Source of the DNA: Acidobacteriota bacterium
Lineage (GTDB): Bacteria > Acidobacteriota > Terriglobia > Acidiferrales > UBA7541
Length of the DNA: 64,000 nucleotides
Reading direction: 5' to 3'
NCBI GenBank assembly: GCA_016201285.1
Contig: JACQDE010000085.1
Coordinates: forward strand, 17,760-81,759
Part shown: in pieces, positions 1 to 7,740 of the stretch
How the letters are laid out: each line of letters begins with the position of its first letter
Numbering within the stretch: the first letter of the stretch is position 1
Notes under the pieces: generated by a model
Database searches by the model: none
Seen by the model: only the letters and a program-made list of their open reading frames with translations
What the model was told of the DNA's origin: nothing
Program-made: the position numbers and the translations under genes

Positions 1-467
1 GCGCGCAGGGAAAGCGCCCCAATTTGCTCCAGTTCGATTTCCAGTGACTTCGCCACGCGCTCCAGAAACCTCCCCGCGCCTGACGCGCAGCGGTCGTTCA
101 TGCGAAAGGCCACCACGCGCCCGTTGTCGGCGATGCGCAGCGCGCGAGAGTTCATCGCCCCGACGTCCAGCACTGTGCGCGTGCCCGGGAACTGCCGCAG
201 CGCCCCCACCGCATGGCAGGTCATCTCCGTGATCTGGATCTGGCGGAAGGGCACGCGGTACCGGCCGTATCCCGTGCTGGCCACGTATACGATCAGGTTT
301 CGGTCCACGCCGTGTCGCACGCACAGTTCTTCCAGCGTCTGCTGCGCCGCTACCTCGAGCCGCGCGCCGGTTTCCTGGCAGATTCGGCCGCGCTCGCAGC
401 CGGTGTCGTCCACCACGACGGCGCGGGTCATCCGTGTGCCCACGTCAATACCCACCACATAGTTCAC
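1..467 (-). CDS. Benzoyl-CoA reductase ATPase subunit, BzdQ/BcrA-like (cut by window edge)
   Basis: This is one of two ASKHA-fold ATPases that use ATP to drive low-potential electrons into benzoyl-CoA reductase. Only the first 155 or so residues are present. The translation opens NYVVGIDVGTRMTRAVV (phosphate-1 loop) and later shows NDRCASGAGRFLE, whose Cys is the usual ligand of the [4Fe-4S] cluster shared between the two ATPases. The GTG start at 467 overlaps the stop of the upstream bzdP-like gene (GTGA), so the two are translationally coupled. Oddly, the position where the paralogue has DMGGQDTKA reads DVGAMNSRA here, so the phosphate-2 loop is divergent. By operon order this is the BzdQ position; the family call is firm, the exact subunit name is inference. 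Confidence 0.85.
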   Translation of the reverse strand, partial: MNYVVGIDVGTRMTRAVVVDDTGCERGRICQETGARLEVAAQQTLEELCVRHGVDRNLIVYVASTGYGRYRVPFRQIQITEMTCHAVGALRQFPGTRTVLDVGAMNSRALRIADNGRVVAFRMNDRCASGAGRFLERVAKSLEIELEQIGALSLR

Positions 468-1312
468 GTCAGGCTTCTCCTCTGGTCCCGCTCTGCAGGA
501 CCGTTGGAATTACTGCGCGTCTTGCCCACCTCGCCGTGCGCCGCGCGCTCCCAGGCAAACAGCGCCGCGCCAATCGCGCCGATGTGCTGCGATTCGGGCG
601 CCACATTCAGCTTGACCTTCAAGCGCTCCTCGAGCGCCGTCACCATCGCGCGGTTCCGCGCCACGCCGCCTGTAAATGTGATTTCGGGTTCGAGCCCCAC
701 GCGCCGCAGCAACGCGATGCTCCGCCCGGCGATCGCCGAGTGCACGCCCGCCAGCACGTCTTCCACCGCGCAACCTTTCGCCAGGTGCATCATGATTTCC
801 TGCTCGACGAACACCGTGCACACGTTGCTGATCTTTAGCGGCTTTTTGGATTCGGACGCGATGCTGGCCAGATCGTCCAGGCCCAGGTTCAGCACCTGCG
901 CCGCCGCCGTCAGAAAGCGCCCGGTGCCCGCCGCGCACTTGTCGTTCATCGAAAAATCCTTCACTTCGGCGGTCTCGCTCACGCGGATGGCCTTGGTGTC
1001 CTGCCCGCCCATGTCCAGGATGGTGTGCGTCTGCGGGAACAGAAAGCACGCGCCCTTGGCGTGGCAACTGATCTCGGTGACTTGCAGATCGCCGAACGGC
1101 ACGCGGTAGCGCCCGTAGCCGGTGCCCACGGTGAACGAGACGTCCCATTCTTCCAGTTCGGCTTTGGCCAGCGCCTCGCGGAACGCGCGTTCCGCTGCGC
1201 GTACCACATTGGCGCCAGTATCCACAAGCGCCAGCGCGCGAACCTTCTTGTTCTCGTCGAGCAGTGCCGCTTTCGTTCCCGTCGAACCTACGTCCACGCC
1301 TGCCACCAGCAT
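464..1312 (-). CDS. bzdP: Benzoyl-CoA reductase ATPase subunit, BzdP/BcrD-like
   Basis: This is the second ASKHA ATPase of the ATP-dependent class I benzoyl-CoA reductase, 282 residues. Visible motifs are the phosphate-1 loop GVDVGSTGTKAA (residues 5-16), the phosphate-2 loop GGQDTKA (102-108), and two conserved cysteines, Cys126 in NDKCAAGTGRF and Cys165 in SNVCTVF, expected to bind the [4Fe-4S] cluster at the dimer interface. It lies 12 bases after the bzdO-like gene and overlaps the next ATPase gene by four bases. Thauera-type BcrA is about 440 residues, whereas this third gene in the set is only 282, which points to the Azoarcus-type (bzd) organisation. BadF/BadG/HgdC activators of 2-hydroxyacyl-CoA dehydratases are the same family, but neighbouring had and oah genes decide for benzoyl-CoA. 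Confidence 0.88.
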   Translation of the reverse strand: MLVAGVDVGSTGTKAALLDENKKVRALALVDTGANVVRAAERAFREALAKAELEEWDVSFTVGTGYGRYRVPFGDLQVTEISCHAKGACFLFPQTHTILDMGGQDTKAIRVSETAEVKDFSMNDKCAAGTGRFLTAAAQVLNLGLDDLASIASESKKPLKISNVCTVFVEQEIMMHLAKGCAVEDVLAGVHSAIAGRSIALLRRVGLEPEITFTGGVARNRAMVTALEERLKVKLNVAPESQHIGAIGAALFAWERAAHGEVGKTRSNSNGPAERDQRRSLT

Positions 1313-1324
1313 CGCGGGCTCCTC

Positions 1325-2620
1325 CTAGGTCGCAGACCCCGACTTGGTCGGGGCCGCCGTCACCGGCTGCCGGGACGCCATCCGCCGGTGCTCCAGCGAT
1401 TCGAAGAATGCGTCAATGCGGTTGCGGAGCTGCGCCTCGGAAAAATAACGCGGGTCGGCCAGGTCGGATTCCACGAACAGCGTGGGCAGCCCCTGCACCT
1501 TGGAAAAATGTTCGCGGACGTCCGCCTGCCCGACCGAAAACGCGCGGCAGCTCTTTACCGAGTGGATCACCAGCGCGTCCGCCGAGTATTCCTTCGCGTA
1601 GCGTTCCAGCATAGACCGCCGCAGCGACCAGTCCCAGTTCGTGTAGCAGTTCACGGCGTACTCCGCCAGGCTCTCCATCGGCCGCGAGGGGTCGTGGCGC
1701 ATCCCAAAATCCCAGATGCCGCCGACCTTCGAATACGTCGAGGCCACGCTGACCACGCCCCACCGCTTGAACAGCTCCCAGAAATTGCGGAAGTTCGGCC
1801 ACGGCGGAGGGCCTTCCATCACCACGCGGAACCGTTCCTCGCTCAGCGGCCCGATGTTGTGCTGAATGCGCTCTTCAATTTCATTCCACGCCGCCTGGTA
1901 GTAGTCCACGCATTCCTTTGTGCCGCGCAGCACATAGATGGGCGCCATAAAGAACACCGCTTCGAAAAACGCGTCGAACGGCGAGGGCCGGTTCTTCGCC
2001 GAGTGCAGGATCTTCACCCACAGCTCTTCAGCCTGCCGCGCGTATTCGAGCTGCTCGCGCAACTTGTCCATGTCGAACTTGTTTCCGCTGATTTCCGCGC
2101 AGACTTGCGCCAGTTGCTCGAGCTGCTTTACCACGTAGTGCAGATCTTCTGGCCGCATGGTCTCGCCCGTGCGGCGGTAGGGCACGTCGAGCATGAAAAA
2201 GCGCGCACCGTAGAGCTCCGCCAGCGCCTCGAACCACTTGATGTAGGTGTTGCAGCCGGAATAGTTGCAAACCAGCAGGTCCGGCTTGGGCATGGTGCCG
2301 AACGGGCCGCGATTGCCGCTCGCCACCAGCCCGATATCGTTCTTGACGTAACCGCACACGTCGGAGGAGTAGCCGAGGTCTTCGGCCTTCAAAATCATGT
2401 TGCCGGCCACCTTCTTGATGCCGCACTGGAGCGCGTTCACCTCGGGGAAGACGATTTCGAATCCAAAGCACCGCAGGAGCTCGCAGATGTTGCCGCTGAT
2501 GAAGAGATAGGCGACCGGCGTGCCGGTCTTCGGCGCGTCCTCGAGTCGCTTGTACCAGTGGCCGAGCAAGTCCTTTTGCAGGTCGCGCCCGGTATTCTGA
2601 AATTGGTAGTTGCTCGCCAT
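1325..2620 (-). CDS. bzdO: Benzoyl-CoA reductase beta-type subunit, BzdO/BcrB-like
   Basis: This is a HgdB-family subunit of the catalytic module that binds benzoyl-CoA and carries a [4Fe-4S] cluster, 431 residues from the chosen start. The ATG at 2620 (MASNYQFQNTGRD) was preferred over a longer frame because it follows a purine-rich GAGAGG and begins close to where family members begin. Conserved-looking cysteine segments include SGNICELLRC near residue 45, VCNYSGCNTY near residue 120 and VKSCRAFSVGQ near residue 360. It is 10 bases from the bzdN-like gene and 12 bases from bzdP. The size fits BzdO (about 449) and BcrB (about 438). No frameshift or truncation is seen. Confidence 0.87.
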   Translation of the reverse strand: MASNYQFQNTGRDLQKDLLGHWYKRLEDAPKTGTPVAYLFISGNICELLRCFGFEIVFPEVNALQCGIKKVAGNMILKAEDLGYSSDVCGYVKNDIGLVASGNRGPFGTMPKPDLLVCNYSGCNTYIKWFEALAELYGARFFMLDVPYRRTGETMRPEDLHYVVKQLEQLAQVCAEISGNKFDMDKLREQLEYARQAEELWVKILHSAKNRPSPFDAFFEAVFFMAPIYVLRGTKECVDYYQAAWNEIEERIQHNIGPLSEERFRVVMEGPPPWPNFRNFWELFKRWGVVSVASTYSKVGGIWDFGMRHDPSRPMESLAEYAVNCYTNWDWSLRRSMLERYAKEYSADALVIHSVKSCRAFSVGQADVREHFSKVQGLPTLFVESDLADPRYFSEAQLRNRIDAFFESLEHRRMASRQPVTAAPTKSGSAT

Positions 2621-2630
2621 GTCGCGCCTC

Positions 2631-3821
2631 TCAGGAGAAAAACAGGATGGATTCAACAAACGTCTCCGCCTGCATGCGCACGCTTTCAAACACGCTCATC
2701 TTTTCTTCGTACTCAAACTCCAGCGTGGGCAGGCTAGAGCGTTCCGCAGCCCTTCGAAGCAGCACGGCGTCGTAGAGGGCCGGTTCGCAGAACTTCGGGC
2801 TGGCAAAGATGATGCCTTGGATTCCTTTCTTTTTGCAGCGATCCAGCAGATCGTCGTTGCGCGAGCGTTTTCCCGGATTGTTCACCGGCGTGAGCACGGT
2901 GCCGTGCAGGTAGGCCTCCACGAGAGCGTTGAGAGGGTCGCCGGTTTCCGCCACGGGCTCGAGAAAAAAGCGACTGCCGATTTGCAGGTCGTCATCCACC
3001 ACGGCGCAACCCGCGTCTTCGAGAACTTCGAGCAGCTCGAGGGGAGGCTGCTCGCAGAAAGCCCCGCGCAGCACCACGCGCACCGCATCCCGCTTCGGGC
3101 GCAGGCTGGCCTCGCCTAATGCCAGGGCTCGCTCGAGCAGAGCATTGTGCTCTTCGCGGGACAATACGTTTCCGGTGGCCACAATCGCGTAAATGTGACT
3201 GGAGGGCCATTTCTCGGGCTGCGCTGAGCGTCGCGCTCCGAGCTCGTTCAGCAAGCTCCGGTTGCGGTTGAACACGGAGATCGCCTTCCGAAGAGGAGCT
3301 TCCGCCACCGGCCGGCCCGTCTTATCCGACAGGCAGTCGCACAGGCGCTCGAGTTCTCCGCGGTAGTAAGTCTTGGCCGCATCGGAATCCACGTTTTGTG
3401 GCAGATGCATGTAGAACAGGAAGCCCTCGGTGAAGTTGTGCTTCCAGACGCCGGAGAGGTTGCGCGCCACGTCGCAGATGGAGGGCACAACGAAACCGTC
3501 CAGCCACTTCAAATGGCCGGCGAGGCCAAGCTCCAGGGTGCTTCGAGCAATTGAACAGACGAACGACTGGATCCGCGAATCTGCGTGATCAATATCAATT
3601 TGCCCGCGTGCGCCGAACAGGTTGACCGGGAGGGCGCCGGCAGCGGTAATCAACTCCTGTGGGGTATAGACGGGAAAGCAGCCCACGGCCTGCCCGCCGG
3701 TGCGCTGCTTCCAAGCCTGCACGGTGGGGAACTGAACGTCCAGGGCAAGCGCGCGGCATTGCTCGACGAGTTCCTCCCACCGTTGTGCCTTCTCCCAGAA
3801 ATGATCGGTCGCACCGTTCAT
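2631..3821 (-). CDS. bzdN: Benzoyl-CoA reductase gamma-type subunit, BzdN/BcrC-like
   Basis: This is the smaller HgdB-family catalytic subunit, 396 residues, partner of the BzdO-like protein in reductive dearomatisation of benzoyl-CoA to a cyclohexadiene carboxyl-CoA. The ATG at 3821 sits behind GAAGGGTG at good spacing; a GTG six bases earlier is the alternative. The N-terminal part contains AVGCFPVYTPQELITAAG, typical of 2-hydroxyacyl-CoA dehydratase/benzoyl-CoA reductase D-components, and SFVCSIARSTLEL near residue 90, with a Cys expected to ligate the cluster. Length matches BzdN/BcrC (about 385). The order N-O-P-Q and the tight spacing are those of the bzd core. Substrate could in principle be an arylcarboxyl-CoA other than benzoyl-CoA. 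Confidence 0.87.
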   Translation of the reverse strand: MNGATDHFWEKAQRWEELVEQCRALALDVQFPTVQAWKQRTGGQAVGCFPVYTPQELITAAGALPVNLFGARGQIDIDHADSRIQSFVCSIARSTLELGLAGHLKWLDGFVVPSICDVARNLSGVWKHNFTEGFLFYMHLPQNVDSDAAKTYYRGELERLCDCLSDKTGRPVAEAPLRKAISVFNRNRSLLNELGARRSAQPEKWPSSHIYAIVATGNVLSREEHNALLERALALGEASLRPKRDAVRVVLRGAFCEQPPLELLEVLEDAGCAVVDDDLQIGSRFFLEPVAETGDPLNALVEAYLHGTVLTPVNNPGKRSRNDDLLDRCKKKGIQGIIFASPKFCEPALYDAVLLRRAAERSSLPTLEFEYEEKMSVFESVRMQAETFVESILFFS

Positions 3822-3830
3822 GTTCACCCT

Positions 3831-4550
3831 TCAGGCGGTCTGCCCGCCATCCACCACGATTACCTGGCCGGTGATGTGCCGGGCCTGCTCGGAACAAAGA
3901 AAGAAAATCACCTCGGCGACGTCTTGCGGCAGCCCCAGCCGTCCCAGCGCCGCTTCCTGCCGTGACTTGGCCAGCACATCTTCCGGCAAGTCCTTTGTCA
4001 AACCCGTTTCGATCATTCCGGGCGCCACGGCGTTCACGTTGACGTTTGATGGTCCCAACTCTCGCGCCGCGGTGCGTGTCAACGCAATCAGCCCCGCCTT
4101 TGAAGCAGCATAGTTCGCGAGGCCCATCTTTCCGCGCAGCGCATTGATCGAGCTGACGTTCACCACTTTGCCGCTCCGCTGCTGTCGAAGGACCGGCGCG
4201 GCAGCACGGAGGTAGTTGAACGCGCCTTTCAAATTGACGGCGAGCACCTCGTCCCAATCCGCCTCGGTCATCTTCCAGAGCACGTGGTCGCGGCTGATGC
4301 CGGCGTTGTTGATCAGCACGTCCACGCGGCCCCGCTCGCCAGTAATCTGCCCAAGAACTTTCTCCGCGGCATTGAAATCGCGCACATCACTGGTGAAAAA
4401 CTTCCCACCGCATGCACGGACGACAGCTTGTCCCGGAAAGGTCTCCTGCCGGTCCGAGATGTAAACGATGTCGCCTGCTTTCTGAAACGTTTCCACCGTA
4501 GCCAGCCCGATGCCGGACATTCCGCCCGTAATCAATACGACTCGCGGCAT
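3831..4550 (-). CDS. SDR-family 3-hydroxyacyl-CoA / 3-oxoacyl reductase
   Basis: This is a short-chain dehydrogenase of 239 residues with the nucleotide loop TGGMSGIG (residues 8-15), the NNAG motif, a catalytic Ser in VNVSSINAL and the Tyr-x3-Lys pair in YAASKAG. Its C-terminal GQVIVVDGG is typical of FabG-like enzymes. It sits four bases after oah and ten bases before bzdN. The expected step is NAD-dependent oxidation of a 3-hydroxyacyl-CoA such as 3-hydroxypimeloyl-CoA formed after ring opening; this is inferred from the operon, since the fold alone does not give the substrate. No dienoyl-CoA hydratase gene is visible in the window, so it may lie beyond the left edge. Confidence 0.8.
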   Translation of the reverse strand: MPRVVLITGGMSGIGLATVETFQKAGDIVYISDRQETFPGQAVVRACGGKFFTSDVRDFNAAEKVLGQITGERGRVDVLINNAGISRDHVLWKMTEADWDEVLAVNLKGAFNYLRAAAPVLRQQRSGKVVNVSSINALRGKMGLANYAASKAGLIALTRTAARELGPSNVNVNAVAPGMIETGLTKDLPEDVLAKSRQEAALGRLGLPQDVAEVIFFLCSEQARHITGQVIVVDGGQTA

Positions 4551-4553
4551 CGG

Positions 4554-5510
4554 CTATACCAGTTTCGCTCCGCAGGCGCCGCAGAACTGGAAACTTTCCG
4601 GCAGACCCTTTGCGCCGCATTTCGCGCATCTCTTTACCGGCGGCCCGAACAGATATTCGCTGGACCCGCCGTCGGCTGCGCGCTGGCGCAGCCCGCGATA
4701 ATCCGGCGGGCGCTTTTCGACAAATGATGTCATGCCCTCGTAGGGTTCGACGTCGGTGAAGTGCAACGTCAGCCAGTCGCGTGCGTGGCCCACGGAGAGG
4801 TGCCACACAAGATCCTTCCAGAAGTTCACTTGTTGTTTGGTATAGCGCAGGCACTCGGGGAATTTGTCGAGCAGCTTCTGCACCATGGCATTCACGGCGC
4901 TATCGAGTTCCGCTGCTGGGACGACCTGATTGATCAAGCCCCACTCGAACGCGGTTTTCGCCGGGATCGGTTCGCATAGGAAAAGCATTTCGCGGGAGCG
5001 CCGGTCGCCGATGGTGATGGGCAGCCACTGCGTTGCACCGCCGGCCGCGACGGACCCCACGCGCGTGCCGACCTGGCGAAACGTGGCGTGCTCCGCAGCG
5101 ATGGCCAGGTCGCAAGCCAGGTTCAGCTCATTGCCGCCGCCGGCCACGATGCCGTTAATGCGCGCGATGACAGGCTTGCCGGTGTTGCGGATGGCGTCGA
5201 GCGCCTCCTGAAAACAGGTCATATACTTCCAGTAGTCGCGCGGAGTGCGCGTGTAAACGTCGGCATACTCCTTGACGTCACCGCCCGTGCAAAAGGCCTT
5301 GTCGCCGGCGCCGGTCAAGACGATGACGCCCACCTTGTCGTCAAACGTGGCGTCCCGGAAGGCCTCGCGCAGTTCGATCAGCGCGGGTGTGTTGTAGGCG
5401 TTGTACACTTCGGGCCGGTTGATCGTAATGTGCGCCACGCTCTCGGCCTTGGTGTAGAGGAGGAATTTGAGGCCCAAGTCTGTGGCTTGTCTGCTCTCGA
5501 AGTAACGCAA
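4554..5510 (-). CDS. oah: 6-oxocyclohex-1-ene-1-carbonyl-CoA hydrolase with C-terminal zinc ribbon
   Basis: This crotonase-superfamily enzyme hydrolytically opens the alicyclic ring of 6-oxocyclohexene-carbonyl-CoA to 3-hydroxypimeloyl-CoA. Strong family stretches are INRPEVYNAYNTPAL, GAGDKAFCTGGDVKEYA, and GTRVGSVAAGGATQWLP, all close to characterised Oah sequences as I recall them. It is 318 residues, shorter than the usual 375 or so. Its tail (residues 294-318) is a four-cysteine knuckle, C-x2-C at 295/298 and C-x2-C at 310/313, that I do not associate with Oah. The start is a TTG at 5510 with GAGGAG about 11 bases upstream. It lies between had and the SDR gene in the same operon. Confidence 0.88.
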   Translation of the reverse strand: MRYFESRQATDLGLKFLLYTKAESVAHITINRPEVYNAYNTPALIELREAFRDATFDDKVGVIVLTGAGDKAFCTGGDVKEYADVYTRTPRDYWKYMTCFQEALDAIRNTGKPVIARINGIVAGGGNELNLACDLAIAAEHATFRQVGTRVGSVAAGGATQWLPITIGDRRSREMLFLCEPIPAKTAFEWGLINQVVPAAELDSAVNAMVQKLLDKFPECLRYTKQQVNFWKDLVWHLSVGHARDWLTLHFTDVEPYEGMTSFVEKRPPDYRGLRQRAADGGSSEYLFGPPVKRCAKCGAKGLPESFQFCGACGAKLV

Positions 5511-5532
5511 GGGGTGTTTTCTCCTCGGAGGG

Positions 5533-6561
5533 CTAACGCGGTTGGTTCATTACCACGATGCCGCGGATGCCCTCCCCACGACGCAGCGTGTCAAATCCCT
5601 CAGTGATTCGGTCGAGCGAATAGCGGCCTGTTACCAACGGCTCCAGTTGGGCGCGCCTGGTTCGAACCAGTTCGATGAGCTCTGGATAATCGCTCGGACG
5701 GCATCCGAGACTCCCGACGACTTGCAGCTCGTAAAACATCATTTTCGAGAATGCGAGGGTAACCGGCTCCGCAGTATACCCGACCTGGCAGAGCCTGCCT
5801 CCCGGTCGCAACGACTCATACGCGATGCGGATTGTCTCCGGTTTGCCGATGACCTCCAAGACCGCATCCAAGCCGCCGCCAGTGCGTTTCTTCAATTCCT
5901 TGTCCACACGATCGACGCTGCGGGCATTGAGCACATCCCTCGCGCCAAACTGCCGTGCCAGTTCCAGCTTGCGGTCGTCTATGTCCACGGCAATCACGTG
6001 GGCGCCCGCCAGGGCGGCAAACTGCACGGCATTGATGCCGACACCGCCACAGCCGAAGATGGCCACGGTCTCTCCCATACGGACCTGGGCGCGGTGCTTG
6101 ACGGCGTGGTAAGGCGTGGACATAGCGTCGCCGATCAAACAGGCCTCAGCAAGCGGAATCTCCGGGGGAAGGGAAAAGGCGTCTTTCGCGGGAGCCATGA
6201 CGTATTCGGCATAGGCCCCGTCCACATGGTTTCCCAGCATCTTCATCTGTTCACAGATGTTTTCGCGCCCCGTGCGGCAAAGTCGGCAGGTTCCACAGGT
6301 GAAAACAGCAGGCAAGAGGACGCGGTCGCCCTCGCGGAAGCGGGTTACGCCAGACCCCAACAAGGCAACAGTGCCGGATACCTCGTGACCGAGGATAACC
6401 GGTGATTTGAAGGTCTTAACGCCGTGGTCCAGGTAGTGCAGGTCGGTGTGGCAGATCCCGCAGGCGGCGACGCGCACGAGGATCTCGCCAGCCGTGGGGC
6501 TGGGTGCGGGAACCTCGCTCAGTTCCAACCGGCCACCGGGATGAAGCACAGCCGCTTTCAA
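5533..6561 (-). CDS. had: 6-hydroxycyclohex-1-ene-1-carbonyl-CoA dehydrogenase
   Basis: This zinc-dependent medium-chain alcohol dehydrogenase oxidises 6-hydroxycyclohexene-carbonyl-CoA to the 6-oxo compound. The catalytic zinc site shows as ACGICHTDLHYLDHG and GHEVSG; the structural zinc site is CGTCRLCRTGRENIC; the NAD loop is GCGGVGINAVQ. The TTG at 6561 (giving MKAAVLHPGG) was chosen because GGAG lies about five bases upstream and because a longer frame would run through the promoter at 6604-6632. The product is 342 residues. It is the first gene of the leftward aromatic operon, 22 bases ahead of oah. A general alcohol dehydrogenase is possible by fold, but the context makes Had the best call. 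Confidence 0.85.
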   Translation of the reverse strand: MKAAVLHPGGRLELSEVPAPSPTAGEILVRVAACGICHTDLHYLDHGVKTFKSPVILGHEVSGTVALLGSGVTRFREGDRVLLPAVFTCGTCRLCRTGRENICEQMKMLGNHVDGAYAEYVMAPAKDAFSLPPEIPLAEACLIGDAMSTPYHAVKHRAQVRMGETVAIFGCGGVGINAVQFAALAGAHVIAVDIDDRKLELARQFGARDVLNARSVDRVDKELKKRTGGGLDAVLEVIGKPETIRIAYESLRPGGRLCQVGYTAEPVTLAFSKMMFYELQVVGSLGCRPSDYPELIELVRTRRAQLEPLVTGRYSLDRITEGFDTLRRGEGIRGIVVMNQPR

Positions 6562-6603
6562 GATCGCTCCAGCAGGCAACAGCCTAAATACGGAATTAAG
6601 GTT

Positions 6604-6632
6604 CCTATACTCCGTTATAAGCGTTCTGTCAA
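6604..6632 (-). promoter_or_regulatory. Sigma-70-type promoter of the had-oah-bzd operon
   Basis: On the minus strand there is a perfect -35 TTGACA (6627-6632), a 17-base spacer and a -10 TATAGG (6604-6609). The start of had is about 40 bases downstream. The -35 is preceded by TGC, giving TGCTTGACA, the same nonamer found at the two Rrf2 promoters to the right. Confidence 0.65.
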
Positions 6633-7137
6633 GCAAGAATTACATCTTGGCGGGAGAAGACTGGAGGCAATGGTCCAGATTCGGTCCGCCGGCGGGATTT
6701 CCGGGTGGAGATTGTGGGCCAGTGGCGAGGAGAGTGGCAATAGCGTTTTGCGCCAGCCTCTGAACGCTCTCAGGCGGAGGGTTCAGCGTGGAACCGGCCC
6801 TGCCGGAGTGGGTACAGTGTTTCGGCGGGTCCCGCGGCCGGGCCTGGGACAGGTTTCAACGTTCGCGAGAGGAGGGACACCGTGCCGGTCCACTTTAAGA
6901 GCGCACCTGATGATTAGTCAGAGTGGGGGTCGCTGCCGTGGTCAAGTCTGAAGGCACAGTTCGTTCCGCCGTTCGCGAGGCGTACAAGTCAGGGAACGTC
7001 CGGGCTGCGGTACGATGGGCGGTTCTGTTGAGCGTTACAGCGCCCGGCCATTCGCACACAATGGCACCAGTGGCTTGAGGCGTGGACATTTTGCGCAACG
7101 TGTGAGAGCGGGGAAGGACAGGGGCCGAAAGACCGCA
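6633..7137. other. Intergenic stretch between had and the leftward Rrf2 gene
   Basis: About 500 bases with no convincing gene. Short open frames exist on both strands but lack a ribosome site and recognisable protein features. No clear terminator hairpin with a T-run, repeat or RNA gene was seen. Confidence 0.6.
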
Positions 7138-7584
7138 TCAGTGGCGGCGAGAAGCGCGCCGGGCACGTTCCTTCTTGCGCAAGACCGCTTGGGCCATCTG
7201 GGCGACAGTGGTGATTTCCAGGTCGCGGAGGATCTGAGCGCGGATCACTTTCCAACTGTCATGCAGCGGGCAAGGGGCTTCGTCGCCGCACATTTCCAGG
7301 CCTGCGGCGCAAGTGTGGAAATGATCCAGGCCATCCATGGCCGCTACAACATCCCTCAAGGTAATCAGTTCGGCGCGGCGAGCCAGGCGAAAGCCGCCCC
7401 CGGGACCGCGGCGCGAATCCAGGATGCCCTTGCGGACCAGTTCCTGAAGAATCTTCCCGAGAACAGGCAGCGGCATGTGCTCGCCGCGGGCAATCTCCTG
7501 AGCCTGGGCGGGCTGGCCATCCGCCGTCCGGGCCAGGTAAGTCAGCGCCCGGATGGCGTATTCGCAGGCCTTCGAGTAGATCAC
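7138..7584 (-). CDS. Rrf2-family transcriptional regulator with Fe-S-type cysteines
   Basis: This is a 148-residue winged-helix regulator of the Rrf2 (IscR/NsrR/RsrR) family. The opening MIYSKACEYAIRALTYLA and the wing segment RRGPGGGFRLAR are characteristic. Three cysteines with spacing C-x6-C-x5-C (CAAGLEMCGDEAPC, around residues 91-104) sit where NsrR and IscR bind an iron-sulfur cluster, suggesting sensing of NO, oxygen or Fe-S status. The GTG start at 7584 has GAGGAG five bases upstream. It is divergent from a second Rrf2 gene with the same cysteine spacing. The likely target is the nar-act operon to the right or the aromatic operon to the left; this is inference. Confidence 0.88.
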   Translation of the reverse strand: MIYSKACEYAIRALTYLARTADGQPAQAQEIARGEHMPLPVLGKILQELVRKGILDSRRGPGGGFRLARRAELITLRDVVAAMDGLDHFHTCAAGLEMCGDEAPCPLHDSWKVIRAQILRDLEITTVAQMAQAVLRKKERARRASRRH

Positions 7585-7601
7585 CGACTCCTCACCCTTT
7601 C

Positions 7602-7630
7602 ATCTTCCAGCAGGGCAACAGGTCTGTCAA
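7602..7630 (-). promoter_or_regulatory. Candidate promoter of the leftward Rrf2 gene
   Basis: A perfect minus-strand -35 TTGACA lies at 7625-7630 within TGCTTGACA. The hexamer at 17-base spacing (GAAGAT, 7602-7607) is a weak -10, so the element may need an activator or be misassigned. Confidence 0.35.
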
Positions 7631-7685
7631 GCACGGGGGCAGTGGAGTGCTGCAGAAAGCCCGGCGGGGCACAAAGAAAAAGTGC

Positions 7686-7725
7686 TTGACAACTCTCCAA
7701 ATACAGGAGTAAAAGGTCTTGTATT
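7686..7725 (+). promoter_or_regulatory. Promoter with overlapping palindromic operator upstream of the Rrf2-nar operon
   Basis: A perfect -35 TTGACA (7686-7691, again inside TGCTTGACA) is followed at 17 bases by a weak GTAAAA. Overlapping the -10 region is an inverted repeat: AATACAGGA (7700-7708) and TCTTGTATT (7717-7725), eight of nine positions paired, spaced by eight bases. AATACA/TGTATT half-sites resemble NsrR-class Rrf2 operators, so this is a candidate site for one or both neighbouring regulators. The downstream ATG is at 7741. Confidence 0.5.
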
Positions 7726-7740
7726 CTTAATTAAGCCACA

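Noticed and set aside
1025..2737. Long rightward open frame (570 codons) opposite the bzd genes
   Set aside because: It lies antisense to two well-supported reductase genes, is Arg/His-rich as expected from a GC-rich shadow frame, and has no recognisable domain.
1325..3821. HgdB-family pair considered as 2-hydroxyglutaryl-CoA dehydratase
   Set aside because: The operon contains had and oah, which belong to the benzoyl-CoA pathway, and two ATPase genes rather than one activator.
6895..7098. Small leftward frame in the had-Rrf2 gap
   Set aside because: No ribosome site, no hydrophobic or domain pattern, and Thr/Ala/Arg-rich composition typical of random GC-rich frames.
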